From Streptomyces griseofuscus (lineage in GTDB: Bacteria > Actinomycetota > Actinomycetes > Streptomycetales > Streptomycetaceae), in assembly GCF_014673495.1 (NCBI RefSeq), contig NZ_CP051006.1, forward strand, positions 6,386,001-6,450,000: a stretch of 64,000 bases of DNA. Direction: 5' to 3'. The number at the start of each line of letters is the position of its first letter. Position 1 is the first letter of the stretch. The notes beneath the pieces are model-generated. The model was given only the letters and a program-made list of their open reading frames with translations, was not told the DNA's origin and did no database searches. Below, one piece after another: positions 1 to 9,011 of this stretch. The position numbers and the translations under genes were made by a program.

Positions 1-20
1 TACCCCATCGGCTGACCCCG

Positions 21-46
21 CGTAAACGCTTGCGCAAGCGTTTACG
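21..46. promoter_or_regulatory. 26-bp perfect palindrome, probable LacI-type operator
   Basis: The 13-base half CGTAAACGCTTGC is followed directly by its exact reverse complement. The core (CTTGCGCAAG within AAACG...CGTTT) has the look of operators bound by LacI/GalR-family repressors, which use even-spaced dyads with a central CG. It lies 138 bases before the Rieske gene start and at the window edge, so it may instead control a gene to the left. The palindrome is seen directly; the regulator family is inference. Confidence 0.6.
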
Positions 47-183
47 TGCTCGATTTCGCCGTACGGGACACGCCTTCCCGCACGCTGTCGTCCCTCCGCG
101 GTCGCACACCGCACCCCGCTTCAGGCCCGGATTCCAGCCCCGGTATCGTCGCCGTCCACACCCCTTGACCAGTGGAGTTCGAG

Positions 184-609
184 ATGCCTACGCGTCCTTC
201 CGCGAGCCGCCGTACCGTCCTTCGAGGGGCCGCCGTGGTCCCGGTCGCCGGGCTCGGCCTGGCCGCGTGCTCCGGCCCGGGGGGCAGTGGATCGGCCGCC
301 ACCCCGAGCGCGCCGGTGGACCTCGGCGCCGAGAGCGATGTCGCCAAGGGCGGCGCCAAGCTCTACAAGGACCACAATGTGGTGGTCAGCCGGGACAAGA
401 GCGGCACGCTGAAGGCGTACAGCACGGTCTGCACGCACGCGGGTTGCCCGATCAACAAGCTCCAGGGCACCACCCTGATCTGCCCCTGCCACGGCAGCGA
501 GTTCGACGCCGTGACCGGCAAGGTGGTCCAGTCGCCGGCCACCGAGCCCCTGACGGAGCTGTCGGTGAAGACGCAGAACGGCAGGATCGTCGCCGGCCCG
601 GCCGCCTGA
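184..609 (+). CDS. Rieske (2Fe-2S) domain lipoprotein, Tat-exported
   Basis: A 141-aa extracytoplasmic iron-sulfur protein. The N-terminus has a twin-arginine signal (SRRTVLRG, Arg9-Arg10), a hydrophobic stretch and a lipobox LAAC ending at Cys29, so it is probably Tat-exported and lipid-anchored. The Rieske motifs CTHAGC (83-88) and CPCHGS (100-105) supply two Cys and two His cluster ligands plus the disulfide pair typical of high-potential Rieske centres. The ATG at 184 was chosen because GGAG sits 6 bases before it; the in-frame GTG at 172 has no such site. There is no quinol oxidase or bc1 partner beside it, so its electron partner is unknown. It converges on the next gene with 28 bases between. 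Confidence 0.85.
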   Translation: MPTRPSASRRTVLRGAAVVPVAGLGLAACSGPGGSGSAATPSAPVDLGAESDVAKGGAKLYKDHNVVVSRDKSGTLKAYSTVCTHAGCPINKLQGTTLICPCHGSEFDAVTGKVVQSPATEPLTELSVKTQNGRIVAGPAA

Positions 610-637
610 TTCACCCCTGCGCCGGCCGGCCCCAGGT

Positions 638-1615
638 TCAGCGGGGCCACTCCCAGGCGATGCCCACGATGCCCGGCCGGATACGCGGCTCGACCACATG
701 GGCGCAGTGGTGTGGCCCGGTGACGGGGAGTTCCTGCCGGGCGCTGCGCGGGGCCTCCGGCGAGTGCTGGGTGAAGCGCCGGCAGCGCACGGGCAGCGCG
801 GCCGCGTCGAAGCGCACCTGGAGCGCGTACTGACCGCCGGGCGCGTCGAAGTGGTGCAGATACTCGTGGGCGGCCTCGGCGGCGCCGTCCTCGACGGCGT
901 ACCGGAAGAGGAAGGTCTCGCCGGCCCGTAGCCGGGTGTCGAAGAGCAGCTCGGCCACCAGCACCCCGGCATCCTGGTCCCGGCGGACACGGCCCGTGCG
1001 GCAGTTCTCCAGGGGCCGCACCCCCGTCTCGTGCGGGGCGCAGCCGGGCTCGCCCCGGTGGACGACCAGGAAGCGGTCGACGCCGTCGCGGTGGGCCCGC
1101 ACGATGTGATGGGCCTCGCGGGCCACCAGCTCCCGTCCGGCGCCGATCCGGACGCACTCATGGTGGCCCAGGGTGTGCAGCCCGCTGTCGGCCGGCCGGT
1201 CCAGCTCGGCCCGGAGCCGGTCCAGCACGCCCGCGGCCTCGATCAGCGAGCGGTACGCGCGGCCCGCGGGAGTGTCGGGCTCCCCGTGCGGGTCGGACTC
1301 GGCGAGCAGCCGGATCAGGGAATCGTCCGGCAGCTGGAGGATCTCCTCCAGGGCGCGGACGGCGCGCAGCGACTCCGGGCGCTGGGGGCGGCGGGCGCCC
1401 TGCTGCCAGTAACTCAGGCTGGTCACACCCACTTTGACGCCATGGCGCGAGAGATGGTGCTGAACGCGCTGAAGCGGCAGCCCGCGCGCGGCGATCGCGG
1501 CGCGCAGCGCCACGTGGAAAGGGCCGCCCCGCAGGGCCGTGTCCAGTTCCCCGGTGGGGAGATCCGCGTGCTCTAGGGCATGCCGCATGCCGTGGGGCCT
1601 TTCTGTCGGATTCAC
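638..1615 (-). CDS. Helix-turn-helix (XRE-like) domain protein of unknown role
   Basis: A 325-aa soluble protein. Residues about 30-95 (FHVALRAAIAARGLPLQRVQHHL ... SLSYWQQGARRPQRPESL, here split) look like a Cro/C1-type helix-turn-helix: 'YWQQGARRP' resembles the recognition helix and following turn of XRE proteins. The remaining 230 residues have no recognisable domain; they contain several Cys and His residues (HHECVRIG, ENCRTGRV) that might bind a ligand. An internal Met at residue 10 is an alternative start. It is transcribed towards the Rieske gene and is separated from uvrC by a 318-base intergenic stretch. It probably regulates transcription, but no target can be named from the sequence. 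Confidence 0.6.
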   Translation of the reverse strand: MNPTERPHGMRHALEHADLPTGELDTALRGGPFHVALRAAIAARGLPLQRVQHHLSRHGVKVGVTSLSYWQQGARRPQRPESLRAVRALEEILQLPDDSLIRLLAESDPHGEPDTPAGRAYRSLIEAAGVLDRLRAELDRPADSGLHTLGHHECVRIGAGRELVAREAHHIVRAHRDGVDRFLVVHRGEPGCAPHETGVRPLENCRTGRVRRDQDAGVLVAELLFDTRLRAGETFLFRYAVEDGAAEAAHEYLHHFDAPGGQYALQVRFDAAALPVRCRRFTQHSPEAPRSARQELPVTGPHHCAHVVEPRIRPGIVGIAWEWPR

Positions 1616-1933
1616 TACGGCTGGTCAGACCGTCTGCGCGGGTGTGCGGGGCCACCCCCGTGGCGTCGTGGACGCCTGTGGCCGCGCGCGCCGCGCCCCT
1701 TCCTGCGCGTGCCGGCCCCGAGTTCCCCCGCATTGAAGCGTGTTGACCAGAACCCGACAACACCTTGGGGTCGTACGCCCCGTACTACTGGCCGGACCGT
1801 GTCCCCCGGCGGCCCGTCGGCACCGGCGGGCGGGATCTCCGGCGACCAGCGAAGGGCCCGCCGGACGAGCCGTGTGGCCGGGGTTATCCACAGGCCCGAC
1901 GCGGTGTCGGCGCTCGCCAGTAGGGTGTGAGAC
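1616..1933. other. Divergent intergenic region with a perfect DnaA box
   Basis: This stretch separates the divergent XRE-like gene and uvrC. It holds no convincing gene. TTATCCACA at 1884-1892 is a perfect match to the classical DnaA box. TAGGGT at 1921-1926 is a plausible -10 hexamer ending 7 bases before the uvrC ATG, which would make the uvrC mRNA leaderless; no -35 of good quality was seen. No LexA (SOS) box of the GAAC-N4-GTTC kind was found. Confidence 0.45.
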
Positions 1934-4366
1934 ATGGCCGATCCCTCCAGCTACCGCCCCAGGCCGGGTGAGATCCCGGACACCCCCGGGGTGTACAGGT
2001 TCCGCGACGAGCACCGCCGGGTGATCTACGTCGGAAAGGCGAAAAGCCTGCGCCAGCGCCTGGCGAACTACTTCCAGGACCTGGCGAACCTGCACCCGCG
2101 CACCCGGACGATGGTGACCACCGCCGCGTCCGTGGAATGGACCGTGGTCTCCACCGAGGTCGAGGCGCTACAGCTGGAGTACTCCTGGATCAAGGAGTAC
2201 GACCCCCGGTTCAACGTCAAGTACCGCGACGACAAGAGCTACCCCTATCTCGCGGTGACGATGAACGAGGAGTTCCCACGCGTCCAGGTGATGCGCGGTC
2301 ACAAGAAGAAGGGCGTGCGGTACTTCGGGCCGTACGGACACGCGTGGGCCATCCGGGACACCGTCGACCTGCTGCTGCGGGTCTTCCCGGTGCGCACCTG
2401 CTCGGCGGGCGTGTTCAAGAACGCCGCCCGCACCGGCCGCCCCTGTCTGCTCGGCTACATCGGCAAGTGCTCCGCCCCGTGCGTCGGCCGGATCAGCCCC
2501 GAGGACCACCGGGACCTGGCCGACGAGTTCTGCGACTTCATGGCCGGCCGCACCGGCACCTACCTCCGCCGCCTGGAGAAGCAGATGATGGAGGCGGCCG
2601 AGGACATGGAGTACGAACGGGCCGCCCGGCTGCGCGACGACATCGGGGCCCTGAAGAAGGCCATGGAGAAGAGCGCGGTCGTGCTCGCCGACGCGACCGA
2701 CGCCGACCTCATCGCGGTCGCCGAGGACGAACTGGAGGCGGCCGTGCAGATCTTCCATGTGCGCGGCGGCCGGGTACGCGGCCAGCGCGGCTGGGTGACC
2801 GACAAGGTCGAGGAGATCACCACCAGTGCCCTGGTCGAGCACGCCCTCCAGCAGCTGTACGGCGAGGAGACCGGGGACGCCGTGCCCAAGGAGGTGCTGG
2901 TCCCGGCGCTGCCCGAGCCGGTCGAGCCGGTCCAGGAATGGCTGACCGGCCGCCGCGGGTCGAACGTGTCGTTGCGCATCCCGCAGCGTGGCGACAAGAA
3001 GGCGCTCATGGAGACCGTGCAGCGCAACGCCCAGCAGGCGCTCGCCCTGCACAAGACCAAGCGCGCCTCCGACCTCACGACCCGTTCGCGCGCCCTGGAG
3101 GAGATCGCCGACGCCCTCGACCTGGACAGCGCCCCGCTGCGCATCGAGTGCTACGACATCTCGCACCTCCAGGGGGACGACGTGGTCGCCTCCATGGTCG
3201 TCTTCGAGGACGGCCTCCAGCGCAAGGGCGAGTACCGCCGCTTCCAGATCAAGGGCTTCGCCGGCCAGGACGACGTCCGCTCCATGCACGAGGTGATCAC
3301 CCGCCGCTTCAAGCGGTACCTCGCGGAGAAGGAGCGGACGGGGGAGTGGGCCGACGGCGAGGAGCCGGGCACCGACGGCGAGGCCGTCCGCACGGATGAC
3401 GGGGCCGTGCCCGCCGAGACCGGCGTCACCCTGACGGACGAAGGAACCGCCCCCGCGAACACCGGGATCCCGCTCACGGACGAGCGGCCCGCGCCGACCG
3501 ACGCCGAGGCCATGCCCGTCGACGCCGGCACCGCGCCGGAAGACACCCCGACCACGCCCCTCGGCACCGCGCCGCCGCTCACCCCCGTCGGCACGGACCC
3601 CGGTGCCCCGGCCGACACGGACCCCGGCGCCCCCGCCGGCACGGCGTCCCTCGCGCCCGCCACCCCGGAGACCGCCCCGCGGCCCGCCCCCCTCACCACC
3701 AGGCCCGGCCCCACCACGCCCGACCCTCTCGACGACCCCCTCGCCACCCCCCTCAACGGCTCCCTCAAGGACGACGACGGCCGGCCCCGGAAGTTCGCCT
3801 ACCCGCCCCAGCTGGTCGTGGTGGACGGCGGCCAGCCGCAGGTCGCGGCGGCCCGGCGGGCGCTGGACGAACTGGGGATCGACGACATCGCGGTGTGCGG
3901 CCTGGCCAAGCGGCTGGAGGAGGTCTGGCTGCCCGGCGAGGACGACCCCGTGGTGCTGCCCCGCACCAGCGAGGGTCTGTATCTGCTCCAGCGCATCCGG
4001 GACGAGGCGCACCGGTTCGCGATCACCTACCAGCGCACCAAGCGCGCCAAGCGCTTCCGCGCCGGCCCCCTGGACGACGTCCCCGGCCTCGGCGAGACGA
4101 GGAAACAGGCGCTCATCAAGCATTTCGGCTCGGTGAAGCGGCTGCGGTCCGCCACAATCGAACAGATCCAGGAAGTGCCCGGGATAGGCCGCAAGACGGC
4201 CGAGACCATCGCCGCGGCCCTCGCCCAGGCGGCCCCGGCCGCACCCGCCGTGAACACGGCGACCGGAGAGATCATGGAAGACGAGGAACCCGAGACGACG
4301 GCGGGTTCCTCGGGGGAGCCCGTGACCGCGGGCCCCCCGGACGAACGACGGGGGCAGGAGACATGA
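1934..4366 (+). CDS. uvrC: Excinuclease ABC subunit C, with long low-complexity insert
   Basis: UvrC makes the dual incisions in nucleotide excision repair with UvrA and UvrB. The GIY-YIG nuclease is at residues about 15-95 (GVYRF, VIYVGKAKSLRQRL), the UVR motif that contacts UvrB at about 210-245, the RNase H-like 3' nuclease in two parts (IECYDISHLQGDDVVASMVVFEDG before the insert, here split; VVVDGGQPQ after), and helix-hairpin-helix motifs at the end (LDDVPGLGETRK, EVPGIGRKTA). At 810 aa it is well above the usual 600-700: residues about 470-615 are a Thr/Pro/Ala/Asp-rich linker placed inside the C-terminal nuclease. The start follows a TAGGGT -10-like hexamer by 7 bases and lacks a strong ribosome site. 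Its TGA overlaps the rapZ ATG. Confidence 0.97.
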   Translation: MADPSSYRPRPGEIPDTPGVYRFRDEHRRVIYVGKAKSLRQRLANYFQDLANLHPRTRTMVTTAASVEWTVVSTEVEALQLEYSWIKEYDPRFNVKYRDDKSYPYLAVTMNEEFPRVQVMRGHKKKGVRYFGPYGHAWAIRDTVDLLLRVFPVRTCSAGVFKNAARTGRPCLLGYIGKCSAPCVGRISPEDHRDLADEFCDFMAGRTGTYLRRLEKQMMEAAEDMEYERAARLRDDIGALKKAMEKSAVVLADATDADLIAVAEDELEAAVQIFHVRGGRVRGQRGWVTDKVEEITTSALVEHALQQLYGEETGDAVPKEVLVPALPEPVEPVQEWLTGRRGSNVSLRIPQRGDKKALMETVQRNAQQALALHKTKRASDLTTRSRALEEIADALDLDSAPLRIECYDISHLQGDDVVASMVVFEDGLQRKGEYRRFQIKGFAGQDDVRSMHEVITRRFKRYLAEKERTGEWADGEEPGTDGEAVRTDDGAVPAETGVTLTDEGTAPANTGIPLTDERPAPTDAEAMPVDAGTAPEDTPTTPLGTAPPLTPVGTDPGAPADTDPGAPAGTASLAPATPETAPRPAPLTTRPGPTTPDPLDDPLATPLNGSLKDDDGRPRKFAYPPQLVVVDGGQPQVAAARRALDELGIDDIAVCGLAKRLEEVWLPGEDDPVVLPRTSEGLYLLQRIRDEAHRFAITYQRTKRAKRFRAGPLDDVPGLGETRKQALIKHFGSVKRLRSATIEQIQEVPGIGRKTAETIAAALAQAAPAAPAVNTATGEIMEDEEPETTAGSSGEPVTAGPPDERRGQET

Positions 4367-5391
4367 GCGAGAACGACGCACAGCCCACACAGCGCCGAGA
4401 TCAGGCGCACGCGGACCCGGGCGGGCAGACCGCCCCGCCGCCCGCCGGCCAGGAGAGCGGCCAGGACACGGGCGACCACAACGGAGCACAGCTGAGCACG
4501 GGCGGCGAGGCACCCGGGGTGCCCGAAGCGGCGATCCCCGAGCTGGTGATCATCTCCGGCATGTCCGGAGCGGGCCGCTCGACGGCCGCCAAGTGCCTGG
4601 AGGACCTCGGCTGGTTCGTCGTGGACAACCTGCCGCCCGCCCTCATCCCCACCATGGTCGAACTGGGCGCCCGCTCCCAGGGGAACGTGGCGCGGATCGC
4701 GGTCGTGGTGGACGTCCGCGGCCGGCGCTTCTTCGACAATCTGCGCGAGTCCCTGGCGGACCTGGAGGCCAAGCACGTCACCCGGCGGATCGTCTTCCTG
4801 GAGTCCTCCGACGACGCCCTGGTGCGCCGCTTCGAGTCGGTGCGCCGCCCGCACCCCCTCCAGGGCGACGGCCGCATCGTGGACGGCATCGCCGCCGAGC
4901 GGGAGCTGCTGCGCGAACTGCGCGGCGACGCCGACCTGGTGATCGACACCTCCAGCCTCAACGTGCACGAACTGCGGGCCAAGATGGACGCCCAGTTCGC
5001 CGGCGAGGAGGAGCCCGAACTGCGGGCCACCGTGATGTCCTTCGGGTTCAAGTACGGCCTCCCGGTCGACGCCGACCTCGTCGCGGACATGCGGTTCCTG
5101 CCCAACCCGCACTGGGTCCCGGAGCTGCGCCCCTTCACGGGCCTGAACGAGGAGGTCGCCGCCTATGTCTTCAACCAACCCGGCGCCAAGGAGTTCCTGG
5201 ACCGCTACGCCGAGCTGCTGCGGCTGATCGCGGCCGGCTACCGGCGTGAGGGCAAGCGCTATGTGACCATCGCGATCGGCTGTACCGGGGGCAAGCACCG
5301 CTCGGTCGCGATGTCGGAGAAACTCGCCGCGCGCCTCGCGGCCGAGGGTGTGGAAACGGTGGTCGTACACCGGGACATGGGACGGGAATGA
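4363..5391 (+). CDS. rapZ: RapZ-family nucleotide-binding protein (YvcJ)
   Basis: A 342-aa P-loop protein. In Escherichia coli RapZ senses glucosamine-6-phosphate and controls its synthesis through small RNAs; in Gram-positives YvcJ hydrolyses nucleotides, and the role in Streptomyces is not established. The Walker A is GMSGAGRSTAAK at about residues 65-76, with Arg in place of the usual Lys, a substitution I recall from other actinobacterial members. The conserved C-terminal domain is intact (SFGFKYGLP, MRFLPNPHW, IGCTGGKHRSV). An extra 60-residue Gln/Gly/Pro-rich N-terminus precedes the P-loop. The ATG at 4363 overlaps the uvrC stop (ATGA), and its own stop overlaps yvcK in the same way, so the genes are translationally coupled. 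Confidence 0.93.
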   Translation: MSENDAQPTQRRDQAHADPGGQTAPPPAGQESGQDTGDHNGAQLSTGGEAPGVPEAAIPELVIISGMSGAGRSTAAKCLEDLGWFVVDNLPPALIPTMVELGARSQGNVARIAVVVDVRGRRFFDNLRESLADLEAKHVTRRIVFLESSDDALVRRFESVRRPHPLQGDGRIVDGIAAERELLRELRGDADLVIDTSSLNVHELRAKMDAQFAGEEEPELRATVMSFGFKYGLPVDADLVADMRFLPNPHWVPELRPFTGLNEEVAAYVFNQPGAKEFLDRYAELLRLIAAGYRREGKRYVTIAIGCTGGKHRSVAMSEKLAARLAAEGVETVVVHRDMGRE

Positions 5392-6479
5392 CGGAACGTA
5401 CACCGCGGCTGGGCCGGCTGCGCCGGATGGTGCCCGAGGCGCGCTCCGGCCGCTCGGGCGAGACCCGTGCCGGCCGCCCGGTCGAGGCCCGCGGGGGCCG
5501 ACCCCGCCGCCGGGGCGCACAGCCCAAGGTCGTCGCGCTCGGCGGCGGCATGGGCCTGTCGGCCTCGCTGGCCGCGCTGCGCCGGATCACCGGCGATCTC
5601 ACCGCCGTCGTCACCGTGGCCGACGACGGCGGCTCCAGCGGACGGCTGCGCGACGAGCTGGGCGTGCTGCCGCCCGGCGATCTGCGCAAGGCGCTGGCCG
5701 CGCTGTGTGGGGACGACGACTGGGGCCAGACCTGGTCCCGCGTCATCCAGCACCGCTTCCATTCCCAGGGCGATCTGCACGACCACGCGGTGGGCAATCT
5801 GCTGATCGTCGCCTTGTGGGAGCAGCTCGGCGACCATGTCCAGGCGCTGGACCTGGTCGGCAAGCTGCTCGGCGCGCACGGGCGGGTGCTGCCCATGTCG
5901 GCCGTGCCGCTGGAGCTCCAGGCCCTCGTCAAGGGGCATGATCCGGAGCACCCGGAGGCCGTGGACACCGTGCGAGGGCAGGCCACCGTGGCGCTGACGC
6001 CCGGCGAGGTGCAGTCCGTCCACCTGGTGCCGAACGACCCGCCGGCCGTCCCGGAGGCCCTCGCGGCGGTCCTGGACGCGGACTGGGTGGTGCTCGGCCC
6101 CGGGTCCTGGTTCTCCTCGGTGATCCCGCATCTGCTGGTGCCCGAGCTGCTGGACGCCCTGACCGAGACCAAGGCCCGCAAGGTCCTCTCCTTGAACCTC
6201 GTTCCGCAGCCGGGGGAAACCGAGGGCTTCTCCCCGCAGCGTCATTTGGAGGTTTTGGGGCGACACGCCCCTAAACTCGCCCTGGACGTGGTGCTGGCCG
6301 ACGAGGCCGCCGTGCCCGACCGCGACTCGCTCACCGAAGCCGCCAAGCGGCTGGGAGCCGCGGTCGAGCTGGCCCCGGTGGCCCGGACCGACGGAACACC
6401 CCGGCATGACCCGGAGCTGTTGGCCGCCGCGTACGACCGTATTTTTCGGATGCATGGAAGGATCGGCCCATGGCGATGA
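5388..6479 (+). CDS. yvcK: YvcK/CofD-like gluconeogenesis factor family protein
   Basis: YvcK binds UDP-N-acetylglucosamine in Bacillus and Mycobacterium, where it links carbon source to cell-wall synthesis. The 363-aa product has the family signatures: KVVALGGGMGLSASL at about 45-59 (phosphate-binding loop), TVADDGGSSGRLR, PPGDLRKAL, HAVGNLLI and GPGSWFSS. A basic, low-complexity stretch of about 40 residues (PRLGRLRRM...GRPRRRGAQ) precedes the domain. The start overlaps the rapZ stop as ATGA. The end overlaps whiA by 10 bases. The order rapZ-yvcK-whiA is conserved widely in Gram-positive bacteria. Confidence 0.94.
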   Translation: MTERTPRLGRLRRMVPEARSGRSGETRAGRPVEARGGRPRRRGAQPKVVALGGGMGLSASLAALRRITGDLTAVVTVADDGGSSGRLRDELGVLPPGDLRKALAALCGDDDWGQTWSRVIQHRFHSQGDLHDHAVGNLLIVALWEQLGDHVQALDLVGKLLGAHGRVLPMSAVPLELQALVKGHDPEHPEAVDTVRGQATVALTPGEVQSVHLVPNDPPAVPEALAAVLDADWVVLGPGSWFSSVIPHLLVPELLDALTETKARKVLSLNLVPQPGETEGFSPQRHLEVLGRHAPKLALDVVLADEAAVPDRDSLTEAAKRLGAAVELAPVARTDGTPRHDPELLAAAYDRIFRMHGRIGPWR

Positions 6480-7459
6480 CGGCAGCGGTGAAGGACGAGA
6501 TCTCCCGGCTACCCGTCACCCGGACCTGTTGCAGGAAGGCGGAGGTCTCCGCCGTTCTGCGGTTCGCCGGCGGCCTGCACCTGGTGAGCGGGCGCATCGT
6601 GATCGAGGCGGAGCTGGACACGGCGATGGCGGCCCGCCGCCTCAAGCGGGACATCCTGGAGATCTTCGGCCACAGCTCGGAGCTGATCGTGATGGCGCCC
6701 GGCGGACTGCGCCGCGGCTCGCGCTATGTCGTCCGGGTCGTCGCCGGCGGGGACCAGCTCGCCCGGCAGACCGGCCTGGTCGACGGCCGCGGCCGGCCGA
6801 TTCGCGGACTGCCCCCGCAGGTGGTCTCGGGGGCCACCTGTGACGCGGAGGCGGCCTGGCGCGGGGCGTTCCTCGCGCACGGCTCGCTGACCGAGCCCGG
6901 CCGCTCCTCTTCCCTGGAGGTGACCTGCCCGGGCCCGGAGGCCGCGCTGGCGCTGGTCGGCGCCGCCCGCAGGCTGTCGATCGCCGCCAAGGCCCGGGAG
7001 GTGCGCGGGGTGGACCGCGTGGTCGTCCGGGACGGTGATGCGATCGGCGCGCTGTTGACGCGGCTCGGCGCACACGAGTCGGTGCTGGCCTGGGAGGAGC
7101 GCCGGATGCGCCGCGAGGTGCGGGCCACGGCCAACCGGCTCGCCAACTTCGACGATGCGAACCTGCGGCGTTCGGCGCGCGCGGCGGTGGCCGCGGGGGC
7201 GCGGGTGCAGCGGGCGCTGGAGATCCTCGGCGAGGAGGTGCCCGAGCATCTCGCGGCGGCGGGACGGCTGCGCATGGAGCACAAGCAGGCCTCGCTGGAG
7301 GAGTTGGGCGCCCTCGCCGACCCGCCGCTGACGAAGGACGCGGTCGCGGGCCGGATCCGCCGGCTGCTGGCCATGGCCGACAAGCGCGCGTCGGATCTGG
7401 GCATCCCGGGCACGGAGGCCAATCTGGCGGACGAGCTGGCGGACAACCTGGTCGGCTGA
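6470..7459 (+). CDS. whiA: Sporulation transcription factor WhiA
   Basis: WhiA is the DNA-binding regulator that, together with WhiB, drives the switch from aerial growth to sporulation septation in Streptomyces. The 329-aa protein has the split LAGLIDADG-like N-terminal half (CRKAEVSAVLRFAGGLHL near residue 20; AAWRGAFLAHGSLTEPGRS near 125, both lacking nuclease acidic residues) and a C-terminal helix-turn-helix (HKQASLEELGALADPPLTKDAVAGRIRRL, here read as two segments). Its ATG lies inside the end of yvcK, 10 bases before the yvcK stop. A strong hairpin terminator follows 18 bases after the stop, closing the uvrC-rapZ-yvcK-whiA unit. Confidence 0.97.
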   Translation: MAMTAAVKDEISRLPVTRTCCRKAEVSAVLRFAGGLHLVSGRIVIEAELDTAMAARRLKRDILEIFGHSSELIVMAPGGLRRGSRYVVRVVAGGDQLARQTGLVDGRGRPIRGLPPQVVSGATCDAEAAWRGAFLAHGSLTEPGRSSSLEVTCPGPEAALALVGAARRLSIAAKAREVRGVDRVVVRDGDAIGALLTRLGAHESVLAWEERRMRREVRATANRLANFDDANLRRSARAAVAAGARVQRALEILGEEVPEHLAAAGRLRMEHKQASLEELGALADPPLTKDAVAGRIRRLLAMADKRASDLGIPGTEANLADELADNLVG

Positions 7460-7477
7460 CCCGAGCCACGCCGACAC

Positions 7478-7516
7478 GCCGGTGCCGTCCCCCGTTCGAG
7501 GGGGTTCGGCACCGGC
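7478..7516 (+). terminator. Hairpin terminator after whiA
   Basis: The arm GCCGGTGCC (7478-7486) pairs exactly with GGCACCGGC (7508-7516). The interior CCCCC/GGGGG extends the stem. A short TTTC follows. It lies 18 bases past the whiA stop. Confidence 0.8.
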
Positions 7517-7858
7517 TTTCGTCTGTCCGCGCCCGGTGAACCGGAGTGCTCATACCACAGGTGAGCGGAGCCCTCATCAACGGTGCGGAATCGGGGTAGT
7601 CAACAGGTGAGCCGACCCGCTCACGAACGAGTGACATTGGCGTCAACAAGGGGCGACATTCGATAGCAAAAACGGGTGAATCCACTGCCGATCCGAGACG
7701 GTCCGTACCTCTACTGCCAGGTACGGAAGGCCTGCCCATGTATGCGTCATCTCGATGTCACCGAGGGGGTCGCGGAGAGGTAGGGTCGGTGGTGGTCGGG
7801 GACATCCCAAACAGAGCTCGCCGGCTCGCATGCCGGCGTACCACGAGGAGATCGGTTC
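7517..7858 (+). promoter_or_regulatory. gap upstream region with repeated dyads
   Basis: The 342 bases before gap hold no gene but several ordered repeats. ACAGGTGAGC occurs at 7557-7566 and again at 7603-7612. The second copy is part of the inverted repeat GTGAGC-N6-GCTCAC (7607-7624). A further stem, TCCGTACC (7702-7709) with GGTACGGA (7720-7727), lies about 130 bases before the start. A ribosome site GAGGAG precedes the GTG. The repeats are seen directly; their role as operators or leader structure for the glycolytic operon is inference. Confidence 0.5.
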
Positions 7859-8866
<1,008 letters not shown>

Positions 8867-9011
8867 TCGCCGAAGACCGCAGCAGTACGACCGTGACATG
8901 AGAGCAGGGCTCGGCCAGCGCACCGTCGCGCTGACCGGGCCCTGTCTCGCGCACGGACCACGTCCTCATACGATCAAGGTGCACCACGAGCCCTCCTCAG
9001 GAGTCCACTCA

